Notes under the pieces: model-generated
Seen by the model: only the letters and a program-made list of their open reading frames with translations
Database searches by the model: none
Told to the model about the DNA's origin: nothing
Part shown: piece by piece, positions 8,186 through 15,698 of the stretch
How the letters are laid out: each line of letters starts with the position of its first letter
How positions within the stretch are numbered: the stretch's first letter is position 1
Made by a program: the position numbers and the translations under genes
Assembly (NCBI RefSeq): GCF_001517085.1
Contig: NZ_LRAC01000017.1
Location: 62,001-126,000 of the forward strand
Length of the DNA: 64,000 nt
Direction: 5' to 3'
From: Paenibacillus sp. DMB5
Lineage (GTDB): Bacteria > Bacillota > Bacilli > Paenibacillales > Paenibacillaceae

Positions 8186-10507
8186 CTATTTCAATGTAAT
8201 GGTGAAGGAGACAGACTTCGCTCCCGCAGCCACATTCACAGTAGTATCATCCGCCTGCTCAGCACCTTCTACAGATGCGATGGCACCCAGGTCCTTCACA
8301 GCCAGCGAGAAGGCTTTGCCGCTGCCTTCGGCAGTCACGGTAACCTTGCTGCCCTGGCGCTCAGCTTTTACAGTCAGCTCAGGTGCACCCTTGATGTCAC
8401 GGACTACTGCAGTTGTTGCAGCACCGTCTTCCAGCGAGTACAGGCCGAACTTCACGCCGTCTGCAAAATCATAATCCGGACGGGTATCTTCGCTGCCTGT
8501 AGCAAGCAGTGAGTTCTGGCGGACGTACAGCGGGAGGCTGAAGAAGTCGTGGGTTTCTTGGCGCCATGTTCCGCCCTGTACAGTCTCTCCGCTCAGCAGG
8601 TGCGTCCAGCGGCCGGCCGGCAGATAGTATTTCACGTCGCCGTTCTCCTGGAAAATTGGAGCTACCAGCAGCTTGTCGCCCAGCATATACTGGCGGTCGA
8701 GCACTTCACAGGTAGGATCTTCCGGGAATTCCATCACCATCGCCCGCATCGAAGCCCAGCCCTGCTCATGCGCCTGTCCGGCTACATCATACAGGTAAGG
8801 CATCAGGCTGCATTTAAGCTTGGTGAAGAACCGGGTAACATCCACCGCTTCGTCATCGTAAGCCCAAGGCACACGGTACGAGGTGCTGCCGTGCAGACGG
8901 CTGTGGCTGGAGAGCAGGCCGAAGGCCAGCCAGCGCTTAAAGACATGCGCCGGAGCGGTGTTCTCGAAACCGCCGATGTCATGGCTCCAGAAGCCGAAGC
9001 CGGACAGACCGAGCGACAGGCCGCCGCGCAGGCTTTCTGCCATCGACTCATAGTCCGCGTAGCAGTCGCCGCCCCAGTGAACCGGGAACTGCTGCCCGCC
9101 GGCTGTAGCCGAACGTGCGAATACCGCTGCTTCATTTTTGCCGAGCTTTTCTTCCAGTACGTCAAAGACAACCTTATTGTACATTTGTGTATAGTAGTTG
9201 TGCATTTTTTGCGGATCAGAGCCGTCAAAGTATACAACATCGGTAGGAATACGCTCGCCGAAGTCCGTTTTGAAGCTGTCCACACCCATGTCCACCAGGT
9301 CACGCAGGTAACCGGCATACCATTCGCAGGCTGCTGGGTTGGTGAAGTCCACCAGGCCCATTCCGGCTTGCCACAGATCAGTCTGGTATACGTCGCCGCT
9401 CGGTTTTTTGATCAGATAGCCGTTCTTCTTGCCTTCTTCAAACAGCGGGGAGCGCTGTCCGATATAGGAGTTGATCCATACGCAGATCTTCAGGCCCTTC
9501 TCCTTCAGACGTTTCAGCATGCCGACAGGGTCCGGGAATACGCGCGGGTCCCACTGGAAATCAGTCCATTGGTATTCACGCATCCAGAAGCAGTCAAAGT
9601 GGAACACATGCAGCGGCAGATCACGCTCAGCCATGCCTTCTACAAAGGAGTTAACTGTAGCTTCATCGTAGTCCGTTGTGAACGAAGTCGTCAGCCACAG
9701 GCCGAAGGTCCATGCCGGCGGAAGCGCAGGCTTGCCAGTCAGGGAAGTATATTTGCTGATAACCTCTTTAATCGATGGTCCTTCAATTACGAAATATTCA
9801 AGGCTCTCTCCAGCTACGCTGAATTGGGCTTTTTTCACTTTTTCCGAAGCGATTTCATACGATACCAGCTCAGGCTGGTTAACGAATACACCGTAGCCCT
9901 TGCTTGTTACATAGAACGGAATGTTCTTGTACGCCTGCTCGGAGCTGGTGCCGCCGTCTTTGTTCCAGATATCAACGACTTGTCCGTTTTTGACAAAAGC
10001 AGTGAAGCGCTCGCCAAGTCCGTATACATATTCGCCTACGCCGAGATCCAGCTCTTCGCGGACAAACGTGTTGCCGTCCTGATCGGTAATATAGGCCATT
10101 GATTTGTAACCGCTGCCTGTAATGCGCTCGTCGCCGCGGTAGAAGTCTACAGACCAGTGTGTGCCTTTGTTGATGACTACACGGAGGCCGCCGCTTATCA
10201 GTACGGTTTGTGTTTCGGTTTCTTCGATCTGTACGTGATCGCCAGTTCCCTTGGTCAGCTCAAAAGCCGGGCCGCGTTCGATAACGCCGTCATTGTGAAT
10301 GATCTTCACGCCTACAACGCCGGGAAGCGGCGAATGGAATTTAACAGTAAGGAGCGTGGAGTTCAGTGTTGCTGCACGCCCTGTAATTGGAGTTGTCTGG
10401 GTAATTGCGGTCAGACCTTCAGAAGTCTGTTCTACTACATAGTTCTGCACTGCGCCATTGATATTGATACCGTCGCGCACCAGCCAGAGGCCGTCTGTAA
10501 ATTTCAT
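8186..10507 (-). CDS. yicI: Alpha-xylosidase, GH31, YicI type
   Basis: A 773-residue cytoplasmic glycoside hydrolase of family 31. The nucleophile is Asp415 in SFKTDFGERIP, and the acid/base is Asp481 in HWGGDCYADY. These motifs and positions match E. coli YicI (Asp416 and Asp482), and KTDFGE separates alpha-xylosidases from alpha-glucosidases in this family. The enzyme removes alpha-1,6-xylosyl units from xyloglucan oligosaccharides such as isoprimeverose. I chose the ATG that gives MKFTDGLWL, which aligns with MKISDGNWL of YicI; an in-frame GTG five codons earlier (10522) is the alternative. A cupin-AraC regulator is divergent, a -10 like sequence TATAAT lies about 40 bases upstream, and a strong terminator follows, so it is probably a single-gene unit. 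Confidence 0.95.
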   Translation of the reverse strand: MKFTDGLWLVRDGININGAVQNYVVEQTSEGLTAITQTTPITGRAATLNSTLLTVKFHSPLPGVVGVKIIHNDGVIERGPAFELTKGTGDHVQIEETETQTVLISGGLRVVINKGTHWSVDFYRGDERITGSGYKSMAYITDQDGNTFVREELDLGVGEYVYGLGERFTAFVKNGQVVDIWNKDGGTSSEQAYKNIPFYVTSKGYGVFVNQPELVSYEIASEKVKKAQFSVAGESLEYFVIEGPSIKEVISKYTSLTGKPALPPAWTFGLWLTTSFTTDYDEATVNSFVEGMAERDLPLHVFHFDCFWMREYQWTDFQWDPRVFPDPVGMLKRLKEKGLKICVWINSYIGQRSPLFEEGKKNGYLIKKPSGDVYQTDLWQAGMGLVDFTNPAACEWYAGYLRDLVDMGVDSFKTDFGERIPTDVVYFDGSDPQKMHNYYTQMYNKVVFDVLEEKLGKNEAAVFARSATAGGQQFPVHWGGDCYADYESMAESLRGGLSLGLSGFGFWSHDIGGFENTAPAHVFKRWLAFGLLSSHSRLHGSTSYRVPWAYDDEAVDVTRFFTKLKCSLMPYLYDVAGQAHEQGWASMRAMVMEFPEDPTCEVLDRQYMLGDKLLVAPIFQENGDVKYYLPAGRWTHLLSGETVQGGTWRQETHDFFSLPLYVRQNSLLATGSEDTRPDYDFADGVKFGLYSLEDGAATTAVVRDIKGAPELTVKAERQGSKVTVTAEGSGKAFSLAVKDLGAIASVEGAEQADDTTVNVAAGAKSVSFTITLK

Positions 10508-10635
10508 AAGTGTACTTGCCACCCTTCAATTTGGTGTTTATAGTTGCATTATACCGATAACAAAACAACAAAACTAATATATTATAGCTCATTTATAACA
10601 CTATTTTGATGTTCACCTGTCAAGGAGGCATAATT

Positions 10636-11553
10636 ATGGACCGTACGTCCCAGCGATTGCTCAAAGAAGACCGCGTACATGGCGATGTCATGTTTCCGCT
10701 GGCCGCCTACTGGATTGAGCTTCCGGCCGGAACCCACATCCTGGACACACACTGGCATGAGGAGGCAGAGTTTTTTATGCTGCAGGAAGGGGAAATCCTG
10801 TTCCAGGTGGATACCGATTATTTCCCGCTCCGCGCGGGCGAAGCCGTATTTATCGAATCCGGGGATATCCATGCCGCTCACGTCCTGAAGGAAGGCCCCT
10901 GCCGGTTCTGCGCACTGGTCTTTCATCCGGATCTGCTGGCCAGCGCCCAGTACGATACGATTCAGCAGACAGTCATTCTGCCGCTTCAGGAGAAGCGCCA
11001 GAGCTTCCCCCGCCATCTTACACCGGCTGTTCCCTGGCAGCAGGAGCTGCTGCACCAGCTTGAGCGGATGATGGATGCATATGCTAATAAAATGCCCGGA
11101 TTTGAGGCCTTTATGAAAGGAACCTTGCTGATTATGCTGTCTCAGATCGCCGTGCCGGACCGTTCCGTGAACCACAGCCTGTCGCCGGGTGCAGATACCG
11201 CCAAGGTTAACCGGCTCAAAAAGGTCATCCTCTATATTCAGGAGAACTATCAGGAGCCGATCCGCACCCGTGACCTGTCCGAGCTGATTCCGATGAGCGA
11301 GGGCCAGTTTTGCCGTTTTTTTAAAGCCATGACCCGCAAAACACCCGTGGACTATATCAACTCCTACCGCATCCGCCAGGCGGCCGCACTGCTGCAGCAG
11401 ACTGAACGCAAAATCTCCGACATTGCGCTTGAGGTGGGCTTTGACAACGTCAGCTATTTCATAAAAGTGTTCCGAAAAGCAATGAACTGCTCGCCTTCGG
11501 AGTTTCGTAAAGATGCGGTTCAGGGTGTGGGGGCGGGACAGCTGTACCCGTGA
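10636..11553 (+). CDS. AraC-family regulator with N-terminal cupin
   Basis: A 305-residue transcription factor. The N-terminal third is a cupin sensor (HTHWHEEAEFFML with metal/ligand-type His residues, then EAVFIESGDIHAA). The C-terminal 100 residues are a double helix-turn-helix AraC domain (YQEPIRTRDLSELIPMS and KISDIALEVGFDNVSYFIKV). The start is set by AAGGAGG eight bases before the ATG; the frame is open ten codons further upstream but without a site. It is read away from the alpha-xylosidase gene over a short AT-rich gap, so it probably controls that gene in response to a sugar bound by the cupin. There is no phosphorylation domain, so it is likely a one-component sensor. Confidence 0.9.
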   Translation: MDRTSQRLLKEDRVHGDVMFPLAAYWIELPAGTHILDTHWHEEAEFFMLQEGEILFQVDTDYFPLRAGEAVFIESGDIHAAHVLKEGPCRFCALVFHPDLLASAQYDTIQQTVILPLQEKRQSFPRHLTPAVPWQQELLHQLERMMDAYANKMPGFEAFMKGTLLIMLSQIAVPDRSVNHSLSPGADTAKVNRLKKVILYIQENYQEPIRTRDLSELIPMSEGQFCRFFKAMTRKTPVDYINSYRIRQAAALLQQTERKISDIALEVGFDNVSYFIKVFRKAMNCSPSEFRKDAVQGVGAGQLYP

Positions 11554-11590
11554 AGAAGCTGCTTACCGCTTCCCGGATACGTTTAAGTTA

Positions 11591-11635
11591 CCTGTAAGGG
11601 CGGGTCCGCCCGTCCGGAAATCTACTTACAGGAGG
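11591..11635 (+). promoter_or_regulatory. Hairpin overlapping the ribosome site of the SnoaL-like gene
   Basis: CCTGTAAG (11591-11598) pairs perfectly with CTTACAGG (11625-11632). The second arm overlaps the AGGAGG ribosome site of the next gene. A GC-rich inner stem (GGGCG with CGCCC) lies inside. In RNA the outer stem would hide the ribosome site. Whether this is a real translational switch is inference. Confidence 0.45.
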
Positions 11636-11643
11636 CAGATCCC

Positions 11644-11994
11644 ATGAACCAGCATGTCACTATGCCGAGTGAAGTACAGGAATATTACAACGCCATCAAC
11701 CAATATCAGCCGGAGGCTTTTATCGAATTGTTCGCTGCGGAAGCCGTAGTCAGGGATAACGGGAAGCAGATTCAGGGCAAAGAAGCCATAGAGGCCTGGG
11801 GAGAAGCAGAGCTGTTCTCGGCCAAGGTCCGCTTCACCATTAATGAAATCGAGGAGTCCGGAGGAAGCATCGCTGTAACAGCGGAGATGGAGGGTGAGTT
11901 CAACCGGAACCGGGTGCCCGCCCCGCAGCTGTTCAGACATGAATTCAAGATTCGCAATGGTAAAATCAGTTCGCTGGATGTCACGCTAAAATAA
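11644..11994 (+). CDS. SnoaL-like (NTF2-fold) small protein
   Basis: A 116-residue protein with the NTF2/SnoaL pattern: an opening helix (VQEYYNAINQYQPEAFIELFAAEAVVRDNG), a GKEAIEAWGE helix, and alternating strands ending FRHEFKIRNGKISSLDVTLK. Members are small alpha+beta barrels used as isomerases, hydrolases or ligand-binding proteins; nothing here fixes the reaction. AGGAGG sits nine bases before the ATG, inside a predicted hairpin. The gene follows the AraC regulator after 90 bases on the same strand and is closed by a strong palindromic terminator shared with the convergent kinase gene. Confidence 0.8.
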   Translation: MNQHVTMPSEVQEYYNAINQYQPEAFIELFAAEAVVRDNGKQIQGKEAIEAWGEAELFSAKVRFTINEIEESGGSIAVTAEMEGEFNRNRVPAPQLFRHEFKIRNGKISSLDVTLK

Positions 11995-12021
11995 AACGCT
12001 GGTCCTGCACCCAAGGGCAGC

Positions 12022-12049
12022 AAAGGGAGCCGCAGCTGCGGCTCCCTTT
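12022..12049. terminator. Bidirectional terminator
   Basis: A nearly perfect palindrome (AAAGGGAGCCGCAG and complement) with A and T runs on both sides, lying between two convergent genes. It can end transcription from either side. Confidence 0.85.
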
Positions 12050-12053
12050 ACTG

Positions 12054-12956
12054 TCATTCCCCGAATGTAAAAATCAGTTGAAACTCTCCATGATTGAGTG
12101 CGGCCTCAAGGCAGCCTCCCTGCTTCTCCACCAGCTGCTTCACAATAGCAAGGCCCAGTCCGAGCTGGCCGCTTGAGCGTGAAGGGTCACTGGTGTAGGT
12201 CCGCTCAAACAGCCGGGGCAGGTCCTGCCTGCGGATATGATCTGTATCATTTGCGAATACCATTTTAACCTTATCTGCTTCTGTAAACAGGGAGATTGCA
12301 AGCCGGCTCTTGCCGTAGCGCAGTACGTTCTGCAGCACATTGGAGAAGATGCGGATCATTGCTTTTTCATCCAGCGGAATCATCCTCTCTGATTCCTCCA
12401 GATTAAGCTCAACCTCAATATTTTTCTGCACAAGATCTGTGTGAAACGCCAGAATTACTTCTGTGAGCAGGCTGTACAGATACAGCGGCTGCCTGTCCAT
12501 AGGATAATCCCCGGAGTCCATACTGGACAATTCATAGAAGGATTCCACAATATTGTTCATTACGGCCAGCTTGTGCAGGATAATCTCCAGGTACTCCTCC
12601 CGCTCGGCTGCCGGGGCAGCCGGGTCCTTCAGCAGATGAGCATAGCCTTGCATCGAAGTGAGCGGTGTCCGTAAATCATGTGAAAGGTTGGCAATCTCCT
12701 CTTTGACGGCACGCTCCCTGGAGTGATGCAGGACCTGTTCCTTCCTGCGCTTCTCCAGCTGCCCGTTGACCGCCACTACCAGCCGCTCTATTTCCCGTCC
12801 TGGCAGCGGCAGCTTTAGATGAAGGTGCTGCACAGGAAGAGAGTCAGCATCTGTAAGCTGTCTTCTAACCTGAATGATGCTGTGCCGCTGCAGCAGATAG
12901 GCTATCAGCAGTGAGGCCGAAGTCAGAGCTAACAGAATGGCAATGGCCGGGTGCAT
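12054..12956 (-). CDS. Sensor histidine kinase of an ABC-exporter operon
   Basis: A 300-residue kinase with a single N-terminal membrane helix (about residues 3-22) and almost no extracellular part. The phospho-acceptor is His93 in ANLSHDLRTPLTSMQGYAHLL, and the ATPase domain ends with GQLGLGLAIVKQLVEKQGG. It is the last gene of a minus-strand operon with an OmpR-type regulator, an ABC ATPase and an ABC-2 permease. Kinases this short usually sense through the membrane or through the partner transporter, as known for peptide-antibiotic resistance modules. The role in sensing envelope stress or peptides is inferred. Confidence 0.88.
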   Translation of the reverse strand: MHPAIAILLALTSASLLIAYLLQRHSIIQVRRQLTDADSLPVQHLHLKLPLPGREIERLVVAVNGQLEKRRKEQVLHHSRERAVKEEIANLSHDLRTPLTSMQGYAHLLKDPAAPAAEREEYLEIILHKLAVMNNIVESFYELSSMDSGDYPMDRQPLYLYSLLTEVILAFHTDLVQKNIEVELNLEESERMIPLDEKAMIRIFSNVLQNVLRYGKSRLAISLFTEADKVKMVFANDTDHIRRQDLPRLFERTYTSDPSRSSGQLGLGLAIVKQLVEKQGGCLEAALNHGEFQLIFTFGE

Positions 12957-13001
12957 GCTCCTTTCTCCCTCCTAAGACCAGCGTGCAAATGACTGCTATG
13001 G

Positions 13002-13739
13002 TCAGAATTCTTCTTTATTAAAAAGATACAGGCCCAGCGCGCAAAAGACCAGTGTATAGACCGCTCCGGACACCCAAGGCTCCCAGGCGGGATAAGTCAT
13101 TTCTCTATAGAGGTTGAATAAATAGTAGACGGGGTTATGGCTGTGAAGCCATGCTGCCCAGGCAAATCTGCCTTTGAGGGCACCCAGAGCATAATGGGGC
13201 AGGAAATAGATCAGCAAATAAGCGATCATAATCTGCGTATTCTTCTTCATCACCGCTGCCAGACTATAATAAGTAGTGATTCCGGCGATCATTACGGGCA
13301 GCACGCTGAGCAGGCTTTTGCTGTACTCCGTCAGTGCATGGTCATGGCTGCGATCCAGCAGGGCCGCTCCAAACAGAACCGACGCCCCCGTCAGGACAAG
13401 TGCGAATAACAGAAATCCGGCCATTGTAACCATAAGCTTAGCGGCATAAATCTGCCGTCTGCTGTAGCCGTATGCTGCTGTATTCTTAAGCACCTGCTTA
13501 TGTTCGCCCATCAGAATCAGCGGGAAGGTAAAGAGCAGCAGAAATACCACCGGCATCATAGCTTGAACATTACGGTAGAAGAAACGCTCATTACCGTATT
13601 GAAATCCGGGATCGAACTGCTGAAAAGCATATAGGGTTACTGCTGCTGCGGCCATCAGCATAATATAGAGCAAACCTGTGTAATAATAATTCCATGTCCG
13701 GACAAAACGGTACTGCTCGCTCTTCATCAAATTAAGCAT
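13002..13739 (-). CDS. ABC-2 type exporter permease
   Basis: About 245 residues with six hydrophobic segments and the sequence GEHKQVLKNTAAYGYSRRQIYAAKL, which is typical of the cytoplasmic loop of ABC-2 permeases in lantibiotic-immunity-like exporters. I chose the ATG that overlaps the ATPase stop codon (ATGCTTAA), with GGGAGG eight bases upstream; a GTG nine bases earlier (13748) is possible. It pairs with the preceding ATPase to form an exporter whose cargo is unknown. Confidence 0.87.
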   Translation of the reverse strand: MLNLMKSEQYRFVRTWNYYYTGLLYIMLMAAAAVTLYAFQQFDPGFQYGNERFFYRNVQAMMPVVFLLLFTFPLILMGEHKQVLKNTAAYGYSRRQIYAAKLMVTMAGFLLFALVLTGASVLFGAALLDRSHDHALTEYSKSLLSVLPVMIAGITTYYSLAAVMKKNTQIMIAYLLIYFLPHYALGALKGRFAWAAWLHSHNPVYYLFNLYREMTYPAWEPWVSGAVYTLVFCALGLYLFNKEEF

Positions 13740-14655
13740 GCTTCCCACCTCCCAGCAGACCCAGATAATAGGCTTCCAGATCCTCTCCGGTTACAGCTAT
13801 CGAACGTACGCCAACCCCGTGGCTGTACAACGCCCGGTTCAGCTGTTCCGTCCTGTCCGTACCGCCGGACAGCCGGATCCGGTTGCCAGGCAGAATCCGG
13901 TAAGGGATCTCCGGGAACGAATGCTCCAGCACCGTAGCCGCTTTACCGCTGTCATCCACAACCAGTTCAACGGCTTTCCGTGTCTTGCGCTGCAGCTCCT
14001 CAGCCGTCAGCTGCTCCACAATCCGTCCACGATCCATGAAAATATACCGTGTAGCCACGCTTTGCAGCTCAGACAGCACATGACTCGAAATGAGGATGGT
14101 CACCTTCCGCTCTTCATTTAAGGTCCGCAGCAGCTCCCGGATTTCTGCTTTTCCCTCCGGATCAAGCCCGTTGGTCGGCTCATCCAGGATCAGCAGGGTC
14201 GGATGTGACATCAGAGCCAGCGCCAATCCCAGCCGCTGCTTCATACCCAGCGAAAATTCCTTGAATTTTTTCCTTCCGGTATCCAGCAGGTTCACATCCC
14301 TGAGCGCCTGCCCGATGGCTTCTTTGCCTGCAATTCCCCGCTGCTGGCGGAAATACTCCAGGTTCTGCCTGGCTGTGAAGTCCGGGAAGAAGGCCGGCTC
14401 TTCAATCATCGCCCCGATATTACGCCGCTGCTGCCTTACTCCGGCGGCATCCTTTTTTCCATATAGGGTAATTGTACCTGAGGTTGGAAAGACCTGCTCG
14501 GTTACACATTTGAACAGGGTGGTTTTACCTGCGCCGTTCTTGCCGATGACCGCAGCAATATCGCCCGCCGCAATGCTCAGCCCAATATTCTGGAGCGCGT
14601 GTACATCCTTGTACGTTTTGCCAAGCGCCTTAATCTCCAGTATACAATGCATCAT
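13732..14655 (-). CDS. ABC transporter ATPase (exporter type)
   Basis: A roughly 307-residue ATPase. Walker A reads GKNGAGKTTLF, the signature region is FSLGMKQRLGLALAL (a degenerate LSGGQ, usual in this subgroup), and Walker B reads LLILDEPTNGLDPEG. The C-terminal ~90 residues are the DUF4162-like tail common in drug and bacteriocin exporters. The preferred ATG has AAGGGAG eight bases before it; the frame is open to 14688 without a better site. It overlaps the permease gene by eight bases, so the two are co-translated. With the flanking kinase and regulator it forms a self-contained sensing and export module. Confidence 0.9.
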   Translation of the reverse strand: MMHCILEIKALGKTYKDVHALQNIGLSIAAGDIAAVIGKNGAGKTTLFKCVTEQVFPTSGTITLYGKKDAAGVRQQRRNIGAMIEEPAFFPDFTARQNLEYFRQQRGIAGKEAIGQALRDVNLLDTGRKKFKEFSLGMKQRLGLALALMSHPTLLILDEPTNGLDPEGKAEIRELLRTLNEERKVTILISSHVLSELQSVATRYIFMDRGRIVEQLTAEELQRKTRKAVELVVDDSGKAATVLEHSFPEIPYRILPGNRIRLSGGTDRTEQLNRALYSHGVGVRSIAVTGEDLEAYYLGLLGGGKHA

Positions 14656-14751
14656 CACTAAGACTCCCTTGCTATTTGATAATTCCATTGTATCCAGACC
14701 AGATTTAATAAGCTTTAAGCGAAATCTTAAGAAACCATAAAGAAACCGCCG

Positions 14752-15444
14752 TTATACAAGCTTGAACCCGATTCCCCAGACAGTGCGGATATACTCCTCT
14801 TCCGTCACTGCGGCGAATTTAGCCCGCAGATTGCTGATATGTACGTTAATCGTGTTGTCATCACCGAGATAGGTGCCTTGCCAGATATTCCGGTACAGCT
14901 CACTTTTGGAAAAGATATAGTCAGGCCTCGACAGGAGCAGCGCCAGAATCTCAAATTCATATTTTGTCAGGGCAAGCGGCTCATTGTTCAACGTAACCTC
15001 ACGCCGCCCTTTGTCCATGAACAGACCGCGCAGCTGTACAGTCTCCCCGCCCCGCTCCTGTGCAGGTGCATATTGCAGACGGCGGAGCTGTGCGTGCACT
15101 CTGGCCATGACCTCTTCCTGGTCAAACGGTTTGGTAATATAGTCATCTGCCCCCATACGCAGCAGGCTTACCTTATCCTCAAGGGTGCTTTTTGCAGAAA
15201 TGACAATGATCGGAACAGTAGACTGCCCGCGGATATGTGCAATCAGCGCCTCTCCGGCCACGCCGGGCAGCATCAGATCCAGCAGCACCAGCTGATAGGT
15301 TTCAAGCGACAGCCTGAGCTCCGCCTCACTGCCCGAAAACGCCGGAACTGCGGTTAATCCTTCAACAGCAAGGATATGACACAGCAGCCGGTTAATATCG
15401 GCATCATCTTCTACGACAAGTACTTTTATATTAGTAGGGTTCAC
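14752..15444 (-). CDS. OmpR-family response regulator
   Basis: A receiver domain with acidic pair EDDAD, phospho-acceptor Asp56 (QLVLLDLMLPG) and Lys in DDYITKPFDQEE, followed by a winged-helix DNA-binding domain (TKYEFEILALLLSRPDYIFSK onward, ending TVWGIGFKLV). The chosen GTG has CTGGAGG eight bases upstream and puts the first beta strand six residues from the start, as is usual. An ATG at 15516 with GGAGG five bases upstream would add 24 residues, so both starts are plausible. It is the first gene of the regulator, ATPase, permease, kinase operon and probably regulates it. Confidence 0.88.
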   Translation of the reverse strand: MNPTNIKVLVVEDDADINRLLCHILAVEGLTAVPAFSGSEAELRLSLETYQLVLLDLMLPGVAGEALIAHIRGQSTVPIIVISAKSTLEDKVSLLRMGADDYITKPFDQEEVMARVHAQLRRLQYAPAQERGGETVQLRGLFMDKGRREVTLNNEPLALTKYEFEILALLLSRPDYIFSKSELYRNIWQGTYLGDDNTINVHISNLRAKFAAVTEEEYIRTVWGIGFKLV

Positions 15445-15637
15445 GTCCGTTTCCTCCAGCCCGATTATTGCTTCTTGCATTATTCCCGTTTCCATTACCA
15501 CAGGTGCTATTTGCATTGGCACCTCCGCCCTATTAATCTTAACGTATTATCCATTTAACTGGTAGACCGTGAGGAGGCGCCTTGTATGGATTGGAGCAGC
15601 ATAGGCGGGGTGCTGGCAGACCAGTCACTGGACACGC

Positions 15638-15682
15638 GAAAAAAACCTGAAGCTGCAACAGCGTTATGCCGTTACAGCTTCA
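15638..15682 (-). terminator. Terminator of the large methyltransferase gene
   Basis: On the minus strand, TGAAGCTG and CAGCTTCA form a long interrupted stem around GGCATAACGC, followed by GGTTTTTTT. It starts 17 bases after the stop codon. Confidence 0.85.
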
Positions 15683-15698
15683 AGCCTGTTTCCATCCC

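Noticed and set aside
8549..10102. A 517-residue plus-strand open frame opposite the alpha-xylosidase
   Set aside because: It lies wholly inside a gene with clear GH31 active-site motifs and has no domain pattern or ribosome site; a high-GC shadow frame.
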